In this document: in pieces, positions 15,897 to 26,541 of the stretch
Layout of the letters: every line of letters begins with the position of its first letter
How positions within the stretch are numbered: the first letter of the stretch is position 1
NCBI GenBank assembly: GCA_003151495.1
Contig: PLXR01000114.1
Coordinates: 49,121 to 113,120, forward strand
Direction of reading: 5' to 3'
DNA length: 64,000 bases
Origin: Opitutaceae bacterium
GTDB taxonomy: Bacteria; Verrucomicrobiota; Verrucomicrobiia; Opitutales; Opitutaceae
The notes under the pieces: generated by a model
Seen by the model: only the letters and a program-made list of their open reading frames with translations
What the model was told of the DNA's origin: nothing
Databases searched by the model: none
Position numbers and translations under genes: made by a program

Positions 15897-16907
15897 CTAT
15901 ACTTCCACGAATCCCCGGCCCCTGCCCAGCCCGAGGCACTCCGCAAGGGGGAGCACTCCCCCGGAGCAGGTCGGATGGAGGAGGGAGGCCGCGGCGGCAC
16001 ACGCCCCAAGCTCAAGCGAGCGCTCGATCGGCCAGCCCTCGTGCACCCCGTACAGGATCCCGGCCGCAAGGGCGTCGCCCGCCCCGACGGCGCTCGCGAT
16101 CTCGTGGGTCTCGACCCGGACCGAGGGCTGCCAGACGACCCTCCCTCCGCCCGAGCAGGCGCATGCCCCCTCCGGGGAATGCACGACGGCCCAGGAGCGC
16201 ACGCCGAGCCCGGCCAGCGCCCGGGCGCCGGCCTCGGCCGCCCCCCGGTCAAAGGAGGCTCCGCTTCCGATGCGCAGCCCGGTGATCTGCCCGGCCTCGA
16301 ACTCGTTGGCGAAGAGCACGTCGACCTCGGGAAGGACGGGGGCCGCCACGGCGCGAAACCCGCTGCTCGCGGAGCTGACGCAGTCGAGCGCCGTGACCAG
16401 GCCGGCCTCCCGTGCGCGCCGAAGGACGTCCCGGGCCCCCGGGGCGCCGTCCGGCCCCGGGGCGTCGAGCCGGTCGAGCAGAAGCAGGTACCCGAGGTAG
16501 AGGATCCGCTCGCCCGCGGCGGCGAAGTCGAAGTGCTCCGGGCCCAGGCGGGCGTTCGAGCCCCGGTTGTGGAAGAACGTTCGCCGGCCGGTCCCCCGGA
16601 CCGCCATGACGTCGGTGTAGCTCGTGCTCATCCCGGGCGCCACCCTCAGGCGCCGGGTGTTGATTCCCGATGCCGCGCAGTCGGCCAGGATCGCCCGGCC
16701 GTCGTCGTCGTCACCCACGAGCCCGAGGGCCGAAAGCGGGAACGGCGCGCCCATCCGGGAGAGGTCCTTGAGCAGGTTGTACGGCCCCCCGCCGTTGCCC
16801 ACCTCCTGGTCCAGGATGTTGGAGAGCCCGTCCTGGTCCGGCCAGGCGTCGACCGTCTTCACGTGGTCCCGAATCCAGTTGCCTGAGGCGAGAATCCCGG
16901 AGCGCAT
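15897..16907 (-). CDS. PfkB-family carbohydrate kinase
   Basis: The 336-residue protein has the ribokinase fold: NGGGPYN in the first half for sugar binding, and SAVGAGDALAAGILYG near the C-terminus, where Asp278 is the catalytic base. The exact sugar is not readable. Six bases separate it from the upstream D-lyxose/mannose isomerase gene, so the two are almost certainly co-translated. The isomerase product (xylulose or fructose) is the obvious candidate substrate. Confidence 0.85.
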   Translation of the reverse strand: MRSGILASGNWIRDHVKTVDAWPDQDGLSNILDQEVGNGGGPYNLLKDLSRMGAPFPLSALGLVGDDDDGRAILADCAASGINTRRLRVAPGMSTSYTDVMAVRGTGRRTFFHNRGSNARLGPEHFDFAAAGERILYLGYLLLLDRLDAPGPDGAPGARDVLRRAREAGLVTALDCVSSASSGFRAVAAPVLPEVDVLFANEFEAGQITGLRIGSGASFDRGAAEAGARALAGLGVRSWAVVHSPEGACACSGGGRVVWQPSVRVETHEIASAVGAGDALAAGILYGVHEGWPIERSLELGACAAAASLLHPTCSGGVLPLAECLGLGRGRGFVEV

Positions 16908-16913
16908 GCGCGG

Positions 16914-17480
16914 CTATTCGCCCACCAGCCTCACGGCGGCGGGCTCGTCCTCCTCGATGCCGGGAAAGCGCCCTACCATCGGGTCGAGGAAGAAGTTGTC
17001 GGCGACGTCGTCGTTGGCGGTCGAGACCTCGCCGATGATGCAGTCGCCTCCGGTCGCGACAAACATATGCCAGACGCCGGGGGGGAGCGTGACCCGCGAG
17101 CCCGCGGCGAGCAACAGGGGTTCGCCCGAGCCGACCTCCGCCGCCGCGCCGTCCACGCTCAGGTTGAGGCGCGGGGGAAGGCCGGGGCCGGGCTTCCCGG
17201 GCCAGAGGCGCAGGGTCAGCTCCCCCGACCGGCAGATGATGTCCTCCTTCTTCCTCGCGTGGGCGTGGCAGGGCGTCGTCTGCCCCTCCCGGGCGAACAT
17301 CAGCTTCTCGCAGTACTCGGGCTCGGTCGCCAGGTTGACCAGGGTCAGGCCGCACCGGTCGAAGGCGCCCAGCCCGAAGTCGGTGATGTCCCACCTGGGG
17401 TGGGGCGGCAGGGCCCAATGGTGGAGCGAGAAGCACGCGACGGCGTCGCGGTAGGCGCGGTTGATTGCGGAGCGCTTCAT
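16914..17480 (-). CDS. D-lyxose ketol-isomerase family protein
   Basis: The 188-residue cupin matches the D-lyxose isomerase family (YdaE type). Metal ligands are visible as His72, His74 and Glu79 in CHAHARKKEDI and as His138 in PPGVWHMF. The family ending GEVSTANDDVADNFF is complete. Characterised members interconvert D-lyxose and D-xylulose with manganese, and several also convert D-mannose to D-fructose. The ATG at 17480 gives the usual family length. Its stop lies six bases from the PfkB start, and the gene follows the GH116 enzyme by 35 bases. Confidence 0.86.
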   Translation of the reverse strand: MKRSAINRAYRDAVACFSLHHWALPPHPRWDITDFGLGAFDRCGLTLVNLATEPEYCEKLMFAREGQTTPCHAHARKKEDIICRSGELTLRLWPGKPGPGLPPRLNLSVDGAAAEVGSGEPLLLAAGSRVTLPPGVWHMFVATGGDCIIGEVSTANDDVADNFFLDPMVGRFPGIEEDEPAAVRLVGE

Positions 17481-17514
17481 CGTGTGTCGTCCTGGGGACC
17501 CGCGTGCCCGCCGC

Positions 17515-20115
17515 TCAGGCCCTTGCCGGTGCGGGCACGTACCGCAGCTCCCTGACCTTGATCTCGCCCGAGACCACGCGGACAAAGGGCTTGCCGTCGG
17601 CCACCCCGACCGTGCCGTAGCCGGTCGCCGTCGAGATGAAGCTCCTGAAGTCGCCCGGCTCCGGCGGCTGGAGGTGGAGCACCCCGTCGACCGCGTCAAA
17701 CCGGGCGCCGCTGAGCGCCTGGAGGAGCGCGTAGGAGGCCAGGGCCCTCGCGTACCAGTGGCCCCACTCATACTCGTCGAAGGGGTTCCGCGCCTTGCCG
17801 TCGTAGCGGGCCCTGCAGGCCCGGACGACGTCGAGGCCCTCGTTCACGAGCCCCATCATGATCATGTGCGAGGCCGCCTGGTACTCGATCCCGGTCCACA
17901 CCTCGTTGGAATAGACGAAGGGCAGGGAGGGCATCCCCCCGCGGGGCCAGGAGCAGAGCAGCAGGCCCCCCTCGCTTCCGTTCGCGTAGGTCGGGCGCTG
18001 GGGATTGGCGTGCGCCGAGAGGTCCGCCTTGAAGTTGTGCCGGTAGACGGACTTGAGGTGGCTTCGGACCTTTTCCTGGTCGAGAACCGGCCCCGACCCG
18101 CAGGCCGTGGAGAGCCACGCCCCCATCACCCCGTCCGAGAGGCAGCCCGCCCCGTACTGGTACTTCGGCCCCTCACGCTCCATGAGCTCCGTGGCCTCGC
18201 TGGAATAGTGCCCGCCGTAGGATTTGCTGTTCTTCTCGTCGACCTTCGCCCGCAGGGTCTTCCACTCCGTGCGCTGGTAGAAGTACTCGCCGTTGAAGAG
18301 CTCCTGGTTGACCCGCGCGGTCCCCCGGGCGAGAAGGTCCGCATAGCCGGAGACATCGTCCCCGAGCGCCCGCCCCATGGCCACCGCGGCGCCGAGTGCC
18401 CCCACGTAGAAGCTCGAGATCATGCTGCACGGTCCCCAGAACTCGATGTCGTAGGTGTTGTGCTGGGGCTCCTCCGGCCATCCCTTTCGGTCGGGGTCCC
18501 ACGTCGCTATGCCGAAGTCGAGGCTCGCCCGCACCCTCGGCCAGAGGCCCTTGAGCCAGGCCGTGTCGCCGCTCACCCGCCATTCGCGGTGGACCTTCAT
18601 GATTCCGCCGAGCTGCCCGTCGGCGGCGGCGTAGAAGTCGTGCGCCGACGGCTGGATCGGGAGCGCCACCCTGAAGTTCTGGTGGCCGTGCTCGTCCTGG
18701 CCCGCCGTGAACTCGGTCTCGCGGAGCGTGCGCTCGAGCGAGGGGAAGAGGTGGGCGATCGCCTGGGCGTAGTTCCAGACATGCGTGCAGGTCCCCGGGC
18801 CCTGGGCCTTGTCGTCGTCGCAGCCCTCCCAGCCCCACAGGCGGCCGTCCGCCTGCCGCAGGATCGTCGGTGACTTCAGGATGCTCAGGTTGGCGGCGAC
18901 CGCCTCGACCGCCTCGGGCGCCAGGCTGCTGTCGAAGAAGCAGGTGGAGAAACGCTCGGTCCGGCGCCTGAGATCCATGTAGTTCGCTTCCCAGTAGGAT
19001 GAGAGATCCTCCATGCTCGCGAAGCGGCCCGCGTACCAGGGCCTGTGGAAGTCCCCCGGGGCTCCCGCCCCCTCGACCGGAGGCACGACCTCCCGGAGCC
19101 GCGTCTTCGGGCAGTACCAGGCGAGGCGCAGCCGTATGGTCCGGGTCGCGCCGGGGAGAAGGTGGAACGGCACGAAGAGCGTCGCCCCTGTCGCCGGCTT
19201 GCCCTCGGAAGGTGCCGGGCGGTCGAATGCCGCCCCCTGCTCGATGTCGCGCCAGACCATGGTGAGAGGGTCGAACCACCCGCCGCGGAACCAGGCGAGG
19301 TTGACCTTGGCCGAGGGCTCGTCGACCGCCGCAGAGAACCACGCCTCCTCCTGGCCCTTGTCCGGCCAGGCGCCGCCGTAGAGGGTGAAGCCGCCGGGCG
19401 CCGCATGGGCGGCGCGCTCCGGCTCGGGACCCCCTTGCCACTCGTCCATGAGCGCGGGCAGGAAATTGCGGGCGTTGAAGGAGAACACGGCGTCGATCTC
19501 CTCGTGGCCGTTGTGGGTGAAGGTGTACTCGAGACCCGCGACCGGGAGGCTCGAGATGTCGGGGTCGCCGGGCTCAAACGGGCTCCACCCCGTGACACGC
19601 GCGGAGACGGGGATCGCAGGGTCGGCCAGCTCGACGCGGGCAAACGGAAAGCTGGCCCTGAAGGTCGCCGAGCGGAAGCGGGGAAGCCCTGCGCCAATCG
19701 GCGCGCTCCCCGTCGCCGCATGGCCCCTCTCAAAGAGCTTCCACTTGGGAACAGGGCCCTCGAGGACGCGCGCGACCTTTTCCGGGCCCCCCAGGGAGAT
19801 GGCCGCGAAAATCCCGGGCTGGTTCTGCACGGCCGGCTGGTGGCGCACGGAGACGTTGGTGAGCGCCCCGGTGCCCTCCAGGCAGATCATCCCGGCGCCG
19901 ATGCCGCCCATCGGAAAGGCAATCTGGTCGATGTTCTCTCCCTTGTACGTGAAATCGGGGCCCCTCGGCTGGGCGGGCCCCCGGGGGACCTCGGCCTCGG
20001 CGCCGGCGCGCGAGAGCGACGCCCCGGCGGCGAGCGCGCCCAGCGTGGCGGCGGAGTTTCGGAAGAATTCGCGGCGGGCTATGAGTTTCTGGGGCATGGT
20101 TTCATGGGGTTCCAC
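17515..20115 (-). CDS. Tat-exported GH116 beta-glucosidase (GBA2-like)
   Basis: The 866-residue protein begins with a twin-arginine signal (ARREFFRNSAATLGALAAG). It has the N-terminal beta-sandwich domain with GGIGAGMICLEGTGAL, then a helical barrel. CTHVWNYAQAIAHLFPSLER and HNTYDIEFWGP are family landmarks. Asp556 in NTYD is the likely acid/base, and Glu430 in WGWEG the likely nucleophile by comparison with GBA2; that pairing is tentative. Family members hydrolyse beta-glucosides, including glucosylceramide. It is the first gene before the isomerase and PfkB kinase. An internal ATG at 20097 is an alternative start. Confidence 0.84.
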   Translation of the reverse strand: MEPHETMPQKLIARREFFRNSAATLGALAAGASLSRAGAEAEVPRGPAQPRGPDFTYKGENIDQIAFPMGGIGAGMICLEGTGALTNVSVRHQPAVQNQPGIFAAISLGGPEKVARVLEGPVPKWKLFERGHAATGSAPIGAGLPRFRSATFRASFPFARVELADPAIPVSARVTGWSPFEPGDPDISSLPVAGLEYTFTHNGHEEIDAVFSFNARNFLPALMDEWQGGPEPERAAHAAPGGFTLYGGAWPDKGQEEAWFSAAVDEPSAKVNLAWFRGGWFDPLTMVWRDIEQGAAFDRPAPSEGKPATGATLFVPFHLLPGATRTIRLRLAWYCPKTRLREVVPPVEGAGAPGDFHRPWYAGRFASMEDLSSYWEANYMDLRRRTERFSTCFFDSSLAPEAVEAVAANLSILKSPTILRQADGRLWGWEGCDDDKAQGPGTCTHVWNYAQAIAHLFPSLERTLRETEFTAGQDEHGHQNFRVALPIQPSAHDFYAAADGQLGGIMKVHREWRVSGDTAWLKGLWPRVRASLDFGIATWDPDRKGWPEEPQHNTYDIEFWGPCSMISSFYVGALGAAVAMGRALGDDVSGYADLLARGTARVNQELFNGEYFYQRTEWKTLRAKVDEKNSKSYGGHYSSEATELMEREGPKYQYGAGCLSDGVMGAWLSTACGSGPVLDQEKVRSHLKSVYRHNFKADLSAHANPQRPTYANGSEGGLLLCSWPRGGMPSLPFVYSNEVWTGIEYQAASHMIMMGLVNEGLDVVRACRARYDGKARNPFDEYEWGHWYARALASYALLQALSGARFDAVDGVLHLQPPEPGDFRSFISTATGYGTVGVADGKPFVRVVSGEIKVRELRYVPAPARA

Positions 20116-20224
20116 GGATAGGATCTGCCGTCCCTTCCGTGGCGGGGCCGACGAGCCCTATCTCTGCGGAGCCCCGGCCCGATGGCAAACGCAATGGGCG
20201 GCGCCGGGGCCGGCCCCCGGAAGG

Positions 20225-21511
20225 CTACGCCACCTCGGCCACCGGCCCCTCGTGGAGCGTCTCGTGCACCATGCTTAGGAGCGCCTGCACCTTGAAAGGC
20301 TTGTAGAGGAATGCATTCCCGAATCGCTCCGCCCTCACGTTCTTGCCCGCGCTGGAGAGCCCGCTCATGGCCATGATCTTCGTCCGCGGATTGAGGTGCT
20401 GGACGATGCCCGCCAGGGCGGATCCGTCCAGGTTGGGCATGATCAGGTCGGTGATCAGCAGGCTGATCTCGGTGCTGCGCGTTGCGAAGATCGCGACGGC
20501 CTCGGTGCCGTCCCCGGCGGTCACGACCCGGTAGCCGTTGCGCGAGAGCATCGAAGCGATCATCTCGCGGATGTGGGGCTCGTCATCGACGATCAGGATG
20601 AGCTCCCCCCGCCCGAGATGTCGCTTCGCCTGGACGGCGTCGCTGATCCGCTCCTTGGCCGAGATGTCGGCCGCGGGAAGGAAGACCCTGAAGGTCGTGC
20701 CCCTGCCGGCCTGGGTGTTCAAGCTGATGAATCCGTGGTGGTTCTCGACGATGCTGCGCACCGTCGACAGGCCGAGCCCCGTTCCCTTTCCCGCCTCCTT
20801 GGTGGTGAAGAACGGCTCCCAGATGCGGGAAAGCACATCCGGCGGGATTCCCGAGCCGGTGTCCTCGACCTTAAGGACGACCCATGGTCCCGGGCGGGCC
20901 CCGTCCATCGCCGCCGCGCCCTTCTCGTCGAGGAGGCAGTTCTCGGCGCCGAGGCTAAGCGTGCCCCCCTCCGGCATCGCATCCCTCGCGTTGACGCAGA
21001 GGTTGAGCAACACCTGGTGCATCTGGGTGGGATCCGCCATGATCGGCCAGAGGTCGTCCGGGAAACTGAACTCGACGGCAATGTTCCTCGGGTAGGTCTC
21101 CTTCGTCATCGCGAGCGTCTCCCTGAGGAGGTGCTTGATCTGGACAAGCTGCTGCACGCTCGCCGCGCCGTGTGCGAAGGAAAGGATCTGGCGCACGAGC
21201 TCGACCCCGCGCTCCGCGCTCTTCTCCAGCGAGGTGATGATGCGCAGATCGTCGGCATTGGTGGCATGCTCCCGCAGCACGGGCGCCGCGAGGATGATGG
21301 GAGAGAGGACGTTGTTGAGGTCGTGCGCGATGCCCGACGCTAGCATCCCGATGCTCTCCAGGCGCTGGGCCCGCAGGAATTTCTCCTCGGTGGGACTCTT
21401 GTGGCCCGGGTCCATGCCCGGGGCCGGCTTGGGCTGCGCCTCGCGGCCCTCGTCGCATATCGCCGTCGCGCTCATGCTCTGGATGCGGGGGGTCCCCGTC
21501 GGGCGGTGCAC
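20225..21511 (-). CDS. Soluble hybrid histidine kinase (HisKA-HATPase-REC)
   Basis: The 428-residue protein has no membrane segment and no obvious sensor domain. It begins almost directly with the dimerisation helix: RLESIGMLASGIAHDLNN holds phospho-His63. The ATPase domain follows (NLCVNARDAM, VEDTGSGIPP, GKGTGLGLSTV). A C-terminal receiver has Asp309/Asp310 and phospho-acceptor Asp355 in LLITDLIMPN. This NtrB-like layout without PAS suggests an input from a partner protein. It starts with GTG; an ATG at 21475 is possible. It is divergent from the NarL-type regulator. Confidence 0.88.
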   Translation of the reverse strand: MHRPTGTPRIQSMSATAICDEGREAQPKPAPGMDPGHKSPTEEKFLRAQRLESIGMLASGIAHDLNNVLSPIILAAPVLREHATNADDLRIITSLEKSAERGVELVRQILSFAHGAASVQQLVQIKHLLRETLAMTKETYPRNIAVEFSFPDDLWPIMADPTQMHQVLLNLCVNARDAMPEGGTLSLGAENCLLDEKGAAAMDGARPGPWVVLKVEDTGSGIPPDVLSRIWEPFFTTKEAGKGTGLGLSTVRSIVENHHGFISLNTQAGRGTTFRVFLPAADISAKERISDAVQAKRHLGRGELILIVDDEPHIREMIASMLSRNGYRVVTAGDGTEAVAIFATRSTEISLLITDLIMPNLDGSALAGIVQHLNPRTKIMAMSGLSSAGKNVRAERFGNAFLYKPFKVQALLSMVHETLHEGPVAEVA

Positions 21512-21654
21512 CCCTCCGGAGGGACCGTCGTGCCCTGGAAAACTTTACGCGGAAAAGGGACCCCCATGATTCGCGTCTGGAGCTCAGTCTGGAGGCCGAA
21601 GTCTTCCATATGGGCAAGCTGGGTGCGTCCGTCAGCACCCTCCACGTCGAATTC

Positions 21655-21670
21655 TACGTCTTTTTACGTA
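21655..21670. promoter_or_regulatory. Small inverted repeat in a divergent intergenic region
   Basis: TACGT at 21655-21659 and ACGTA at 21666-21670 form a palindrome with a 6-base T-rich spacer. It sits in the A+T-rich region between two divergent signalling genes. It could be an operator half-site pair. It is short, so chance is possible. Confidence 0.2.
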
Positions 21671-21750
21671 ATTATGACGGAATTTCATCGGACCCGACGG
21701 TTTACCGAACCAAGCTTGAGGTCGATCCGCATCCTTTCTAATTTCCCCAC

Positions 21751-22413
21751 GTGAACATCGTAATCGTCGAAGACCATTTGATGATTCGGGACGTCATTCG
21801 GAAAGTGTGCAGCTCCGATTTCGGATATGACGTGGTGGGGGAGACGGATTCGGGAGTGCAGGCGGTGGAGCTGATCCTCAAGCACCGCCCCGACGCGGTG
21901 ATCCTGGACCTCTCGCTTCCCGACATGGACGGCTTCAACGTGGCCGACCGCGTGCTCAAGGTCATACCCAACCTTCGGATACTGATGCTCTCCTCGCACT
22001 GCGATGACTACACGCTCTTCCGGGTGGAGAAGTCCGGCGTGCACGGGTTCATCGACAAGAACTCGAACACGATCGAGATCCTGCGCGACGCGCTGAAGGC
22101 GATCTCCGAGGGCAGGATTTATTTCTCCCAGGCCTTCCAGACGGCGAGGATGGCTCGACGCTCGGATCCCCGCTCCTTCATCAAGGTCCTCTCTGACTGG
22201 GAACGCGCGATCCTTTCCCTGATAGGGCAGGGGCTCACGGATGAGGAGATCGGCGAGCGCCTCAACCTGTCGCCGCGAACCGTCCAGACCCACCGCAGCA
22301 ACATACTCAGGAAGCTCGACCTAAAGGGCACGCCCAAGCTGATCGCCTTCGCCGTGGAGAACGGGTTCACACAAATCCAGTCGAGGCACGGATCGATTCC
22401 AGTTTATACCTGA
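21751..22413 (+). CDS. NarL/LuxR-type response regulator
   Basis: The 220-residue protein has an N-terminal receiver (phospho-acceptor Asp53 in [10 protein letters not shown], Lys near SKNSN) and a C-terminal LuxR helix-turn-helix (about 147-208, with [24 protein letters not shown]). It should be a DNA-binding transcription regulator. It begins with GTG. Its last 47 bases overlap the end of the convergent large hybrid kinase. That kinase ends in an Hpt domain, so it is a candidate phosphodonor; this pairing is inferred from position. Confidence 0.9.
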   Translation: MNIVIVEDHLMIRDVIRKVCSSDFGYDVVGETDSGVQAVELILKHRPDAVILDLSLPDMDGFNVADRVLKVIPNLRILMLSSHCDDYTLFRVEKSGVHGFIDKNSNTIEILRDALKAISEGRIYFSQAFQTARMARRSDPRSFIKVLSDWERAILSLIGQGLTDEEIGERLNLSPRTVQTHRSNILRKLDLKGTPKLIAFAVENGFTQIQSRHGSIPVYT

Positions 22414-25400
22414 AGGACGAGAACTCCGCCTCGAAATCGGCGAACATCCGCTGGAGCTCCTTCGGGCTCGCGGTCGCCGCGGAGGACTGGAGGTCCTTGG
22501 CTATGCGGCTCAAGGCCTCGTATTTCACGACGCTGCAGTGCGAGAGCAGTCGGTGCGCGATCCTATGGACCTCCTCCGGGTCGCCGCCGGCGATGATCCT
22601 CCGCGCGCTGACGCGGTCGGTGTCGAACGACGCGAGAAACCGGTCGATCTGCCCGTCTAGACCCTCGAGCGTCTCGTTTCCCAGGAAGGTGAGCATCTCG
22701 AGGTCGATCTCCCCGGGCGGCTCGAAGGTGATGTTCTGGGAGCGGACCTCGATTGAGGCGGCGGTGCGCATCGGACCTCCGAGGTCGCGGAGGGCGGCGG
22801 CTATTTTTCCCGGCGTGATGGGCTTGGCGATGAAGGCGTCCATCCCGGCCTGCAGGCACCTCTCCTTATTGAGGTCGGAAGAGTGGGCCGTGGTGGCGAT
22901 GATGATGGTGCGCCGGGTAGACGGCTCGACCGCACGGTAGCGCGAGGCGACCTCGGTGCCGATCATACCCGGGAGATTCCAGTCAAGGAAGGCGACGTCG
23001 TAGTGCGAGCTTTGGAGCCGGGCCAGGGCCTCGATCCCGTCGTTCACGACATCGGACTGAATATCGAGCTTCCGCAGCACGGCCTGCATGGCGATCACAT
23101 TGTAGTCGATGTCCTCGACGATCAGCGCCTTGAGGGGAGCATGCGGGGCCGCGAGCTGGGTCGCTCCGGCGCGTCCCGTTTCGTTCGCGGCCAGGAACGG
23201 GAGCTCTGCCCAGAAGCATGAGCCCTCTCCCGGGACTGAATCCACGCCGACACGGCCCCCCATCCTCGTCGCAAGCAGCCGGCACACCGCCAGGCCAAGG
23301 CCCGTCCCCCGGATGTTGCCCGTCCGCGCAGACTCGAGGCGTGTGAACTTCGTGAATAGGGTCGCAATCTCAGCCTTCGTCATTCCTGCACCCTGGTCGC
23401 GGACGAAGAACCTCACGCGCTCGTGGTGGGAGGGATTGGCGCCGATCACGATCGGTTTTCCCGCCCCGAATTTGAGGGCGTTCGTGAGGTAGTTGAGGAC
23501 GATCTGCTGGACGCGGGCCGAGTCCCCGACCAGCTGCTCCGGAAGTGCGGGATCGAGATCCACCGAAATGCTCGCCCCGGCGGTGCGGGCATTCTCCTCC
23601 ATCATGGCTGCGCACTGCTCTAGGAGGACCCTCAGTGAGAACTGCGCCGAGCGAAGCTCAATCTTCCCCGCCTCGATCTTGGAGAAATCGAGGACGTCGT
23701 CGACCAGCGCCGCCAGCAGAGTGGCGCAGCTGTTGATCGAGTCCACGAGCTGGCGCTGGCGTTTGTCGAGGGAGGTGGCCTCGAAGGCCAGTGAAAGCCC
23801 CAGTATGCCGGATATGGGGTTCCTTATTTCATGGCTCATGTTGGCCAGGAATTCTGATTTCGCCTCGTTGGCCTTCTCCAGCTGCTCGGTCTTCCTCTTG
23901 ACCAGGATCTCAAGCCGGGCGTTCTGGCGCTTTAAGAACGCAAGGCGCCACCTGAAGGCGCCGAACACGCCCGCCGCGACGAGGAGCGTGAAGGCGAGGA
24001 TCGCCGGAAGAGTCCTATACCACGGGGGCAGCACGGTGAATGTCCACGTCGACTTTGGGCCCTCCACGCCGGCGTCGTTGATTGTTCGAACTGAGAACTC
24101 GTAGCTGCCGTCCTGGAGCCCGGCGAGGTCGAGGTGGTTGTTGTTCGTGGGCGCCGACCATTCGTTTGAGCCCCCGGAGAGATGAGTCTGAAACCTCACG
24201 GACTCGCGGCGGACGTACTCGACGGCGGAAAAGTCGAAGCTGACGGAATTCCTCCTGGAGGAAAGCCTCTCGCCGGCGCCCACGCTTGCGCGGATGACCG
24301 GCTGGCGGGGTGTTTCCACGGGGTTCAGCTCGTTCGGCACCAGGCGAAGCATGCCGTCCATCCCGCCAAGCCAGACCACTCCGCGGCGGTCGACGAAAAG
24401 CGATGTGACCTGACCAACTTTATCAAGGCCTGGAACGGCAAATGGAGTCCAAGCCGAGTCCTCTCCAGGCTTGATCAAGAGGCGACCGATCACGGGTATT
24501 CTGGGGCCGTCCGCAAAGGGACTCTCAAAAGCCGCCCAGATTTCGCCGGATGGGCCGGAATTTGAAACGGCCATCGCGGGCGCCTTCGGAGGAGACGGGA
24601 TTGAAAGAGGCATGGCGTCGGCGGAGGTGTATATCTCGACGCCTCTTGAGGTGAACACCGCCGTCGCGCCGCCGACCGCGACTACAAATGACCTGCCGCT
24701 GATAGCTGGCCCATCGGCTGACTTTGGACGGATGGGCTCCACAAGCTCGCCCAACGATCGCGGCAACACGAATACGCCTCGGATGATCGTTCCGACCCAA
24801 ATATTGCCCGATCTGTCCTCGGCCACACTTGAGGGCAGGTCTGGCAGGTGTGCCAGGGTCGCTCCGGCCGGGTCCGCGCCCTGGGAGCCGCCCAGGCGGC
24901 GGACATCAAATCCCTCGAAGGCGATGAAGGTGCCCGGGAACCCGGATGACGGGCGGAAGAAAAACATGTCCGACTTCGTCGAATAGACGGTGGTCACCGA
25001 GTCCCTGTCGATCCGGTAGACATGCTTGAATCCCGAGGCGTAGACGGAATCGTCCAAGCCGGCATCCAGGGTATTGAAAACGGTTTCAAGTGATGGAATG
25101 GGTGAGAAGCGTGCCGCGCCGCTCCCGTCGATGGGAAGGCCAAACACCCCGCCCTTTGTTGCGACGAGTATCTTCGAACGGCTCTGGCTGGCGCTCATGC
25201 AGGGCTTGCCAATCAGGCCCTCCGAGGAATCGTACAGGCTGGTCCCTGAATGGAATCCGATCCGTGCAATTCCTATTGCCGACGTTACCCAGAGCGCCCC
25301 GTCCTGAGACTCAAGCAGCGAGAATACACCGCGTTCCGGCAGCCCGTTATCCTTCGTTATCACACTCTCGATCACGGTTCCCGCCGGATTGAGGACAGCT

Positions 25401-26218
25401 AGGCCGCCATACAATGTTCCGAGCAGCAACTCGCCGTGCCGCGAACGCACTGCGGAAATGAGAATATTCTTCAGTATGAACTCCGACACCTCGCGCGAAC
25501 CTGCGCTCGAAATGGCACCATTCTGAAACCGAAACATCCCGAAGTTGGTCGCCAGCAGCCATCCGTCCCCGGACTTCTCGGCCCAAAAGATACCGGCATC
25601 CCCAATGTCCTTGGTGGAAATGAAAAGCCTGGGACCATCGGGCTCCAGCGTCCATACGCCGGTCGGCTGGTGGGAGACGAAGATCCGCCCATCGGCCCTG
25701 CAAGCGATCAAACGGCGGGCGCCGGGAAGCCTATGGATTTGAAACTTCACCCCATCCCAAACGAGAACCGAATTATCGGTAACAAAGACGGCGCCCGCAC
25801 CTTGTGTGATTACCTGCCACACATCGCCGATATTCCTCTCGGATTCGGGAAGCTCCGTGATGAGCGAGTGGTAGGCGGACAGCCGTGATCCCTCCTTGTC
25901 GAAAAACCCGACCTCGTTGACGGCCGCGACCCACAGGCGGCCGGACGGGCCGAATGCGAGTCCGCGCACGGCGTAGCTGCCGGGAATGGGATATTTCGAC
26001 CAGCGCTCTCCGTCGAAGGAGAGGACCTGGTCGCTCCCGAAATATATGACGCCCTGTTGGTCCTGCACGACCACCCAACACTCCGAGCCGCCACCGGTAT
26101 CCCGTGCCGAAAACGAGGCCACAATTGGGCGCCCTTCCTCGGCGCAACCCACATGCGCCAATGAGGCGGCCGCCAGCAGGCCGGAGGCAAGGCGTAGAGT
26201 TTGCAGTCCTATTTTCAA
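22367..26218 (-). CDS. Large hybrid sensor kinase: beta-propeller, Y_Y_Y, HisKA, HATPase, REC, Hpt
   Basis: The 1283-residue protein starts with TTG and a signal peptide (about 1-26). Residues to about 650 are a periplasmic two-component propeller with repeats such as [33 protein letters not shown] and [21 protein letters not shown] domain ([16 protein letters not shown]) and one membrane helix ([17 protein letters not shown]) follow. Inside the cell are HisKA with His796 in NMSHEIRNP, an ATPase, a receiver with Asp1079 in [10 protein letters not shown], and a terminal Hpt with His1222 in [10 protein letters not shown]. Such proteins sense extracellular ligands, often sugars, through a full phosphorelay. 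It is divergent from the exported peptide and YcaO genes. Confidence 0.92.
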   Translation of the reverse strand: MKIGLQTLRLASGLLAAASLAHVGCAEEGRPIVASFSARDTGGGSECWVVVQDQQGVIYFGSDQVLSFDGERWSKYPIPGSYAVRGLAFGPSGRLWVAAVNEVGFFDKEGSRLSAYHSLITELPESERNIGDVWQVITQGAGAVFVTDNSVLVWDGVKFQIHRLPGARRLIACRADGRIFVSHQPTGVWTLEPDGPRLFISTKDIGDAGIFWAEKSGDGWLLATNFGMFRFQNGAISSAGSREVSEFILKNILISAVRSRHGELLLGTLYGGLAVLNPAGTVIESVITKDNGLPERGVFSLLESQDGALWVTSAIGIARIGFHSGTSLYDSSEGLIGKPCMSASQSRSKILVATKGGVFGLPIDGSGAARFSPIPSLETVFNTLDAGLDDSVYASGFKHVYRIDRDSVTTVYSTKSDMFFFRPSSGFPGTFIAFEGFDVRRLGGSQGADPAGATLAHLPDLPSSVAEDRSGNIWVGTIIRGVFVLPRSLGELVEPIRPKSADGPAISGRSFVVAVGGATAVFTSRGVEIYTSADAMPLSIPSPPKAPAMAVSNSGPSGEIWAAFESPFADGPRIPVIGRLLIKPGEDSAWTPFAVPGLDKVGQVTSLFVDRRGVVWLGGMDGMLRLVPNELNPVETPRQPVIRASVGAGERLSSRRNSVSFDFSAVEYVRRESVRFQTHLSGGSNEWSAPTNNNHLDLAGLQDGSYEFSVRTINDAGVEGPKSTWTFTVLPPWYRTLPAILAFTLLVAAGVFGAFRWRLAFLKRQNARLEILVKRKTEQLEKANEAKSEFLANMSHEIRNPISGILGLSLAFEATSLDKRQRQLVDSINSCATLLAALVDDVLDFSKIEAGKIELRSAQFSLRVLLEQCAAMMEENARTAGASISVDLDPALPEQLVGDSARVQQIVLNYLTNALKFGAGKPIVIGANPSHHERVRFFVRDQGAGMTKAEIATLFTKFTRLESARTGNIRGTGLGLAVCRLLATRMGGRVGVDSVPGEGSCFWAELPFLAANETGRAGATQLAAPHAPLKALIVEDIDYNVIAMQAVLRKLDIQSDVVNDGIEALARLQSSHYDVAFLDWNLPGMIGTEVASRYRAVEPSTRRTIIIATTAHSSDLNKERCLQAGMDAFIAKPITPGKIAAALRDLGGPMRTAASIEVRSQNITFEPPGEIDLEMLTFLGNETLEGLDGQIDRFLASFDTDRVSARRIIAGGDPEEVHRIAHRLLSHCSVVKYEALSRIAKDLQSSAATASPKELQRMFADFEAEFSSFRYKLESIRASTGFV

Positions 26219-26355
26219 ACGGTTGGCAAATTAGATACGAAGCGCCGTCTGGGTGCATCGCAGATTACTACGGGAAAAGACGTACCGACCGGCCTAGAAA
26301 TAGGCGATCTAAGAACTCGGCGGGCGGCCTGGATCGGACTTGTTTCATCACCGAC

Positions 26356-26541
26356 ATGAAAAACATAAATCGCATGACACTAGGTACAATCTCAAGCCTG
26401 TTGCTTTCGGCAGGCCTGGCCCGAGCCGCGCAGAGGCTTGACCCGCTCACCAACTCGATCGTCAATCGCAACCTCCAGTCCGGTTCCGCTGAATCACCGG
26501 CAAATTCGTGCGTCGTCCCTTGCCTTTTTGACGCCGAGTGA
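26356..26541 (+). CDS. Small exported peptide, candidate substrate of the adjacent YcaO enzyme
   Basis: The 61-residue frame begins with a signal-peptide-like N-terminus: charged start, a hydrophobic core ISSLLLSAGLA and an ARA-A cleavage site near residue 24. The predicted mature part is about 37 residues and polar, with serines, and ends NSCVVPCLFDAE with two cysteines (52 and 56). Its stop overlaps the GTG start of the YcaO gene (GTGA), which argues for coupled translation and a real gene. No homologue is recognised. It could be a ribosomally made precursor modified by YcaO, or simply a small secreted protein. No clear Shine-Dalgarno sequence precedes the ATG. Confidence 0.55.
   Translation: MKNINRMTLGTISSLLLSAGLARAAQRLDPLTNSIVNRNLQSGSAESPANSCVVPCLFDAE

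Noticed and set aside
14130-16886. Plus-strand open frame of 918 codons
   Set aside because: It covers nadC, nadA and the PfkB kinase in antisense; the three minus-strand genes are certain.
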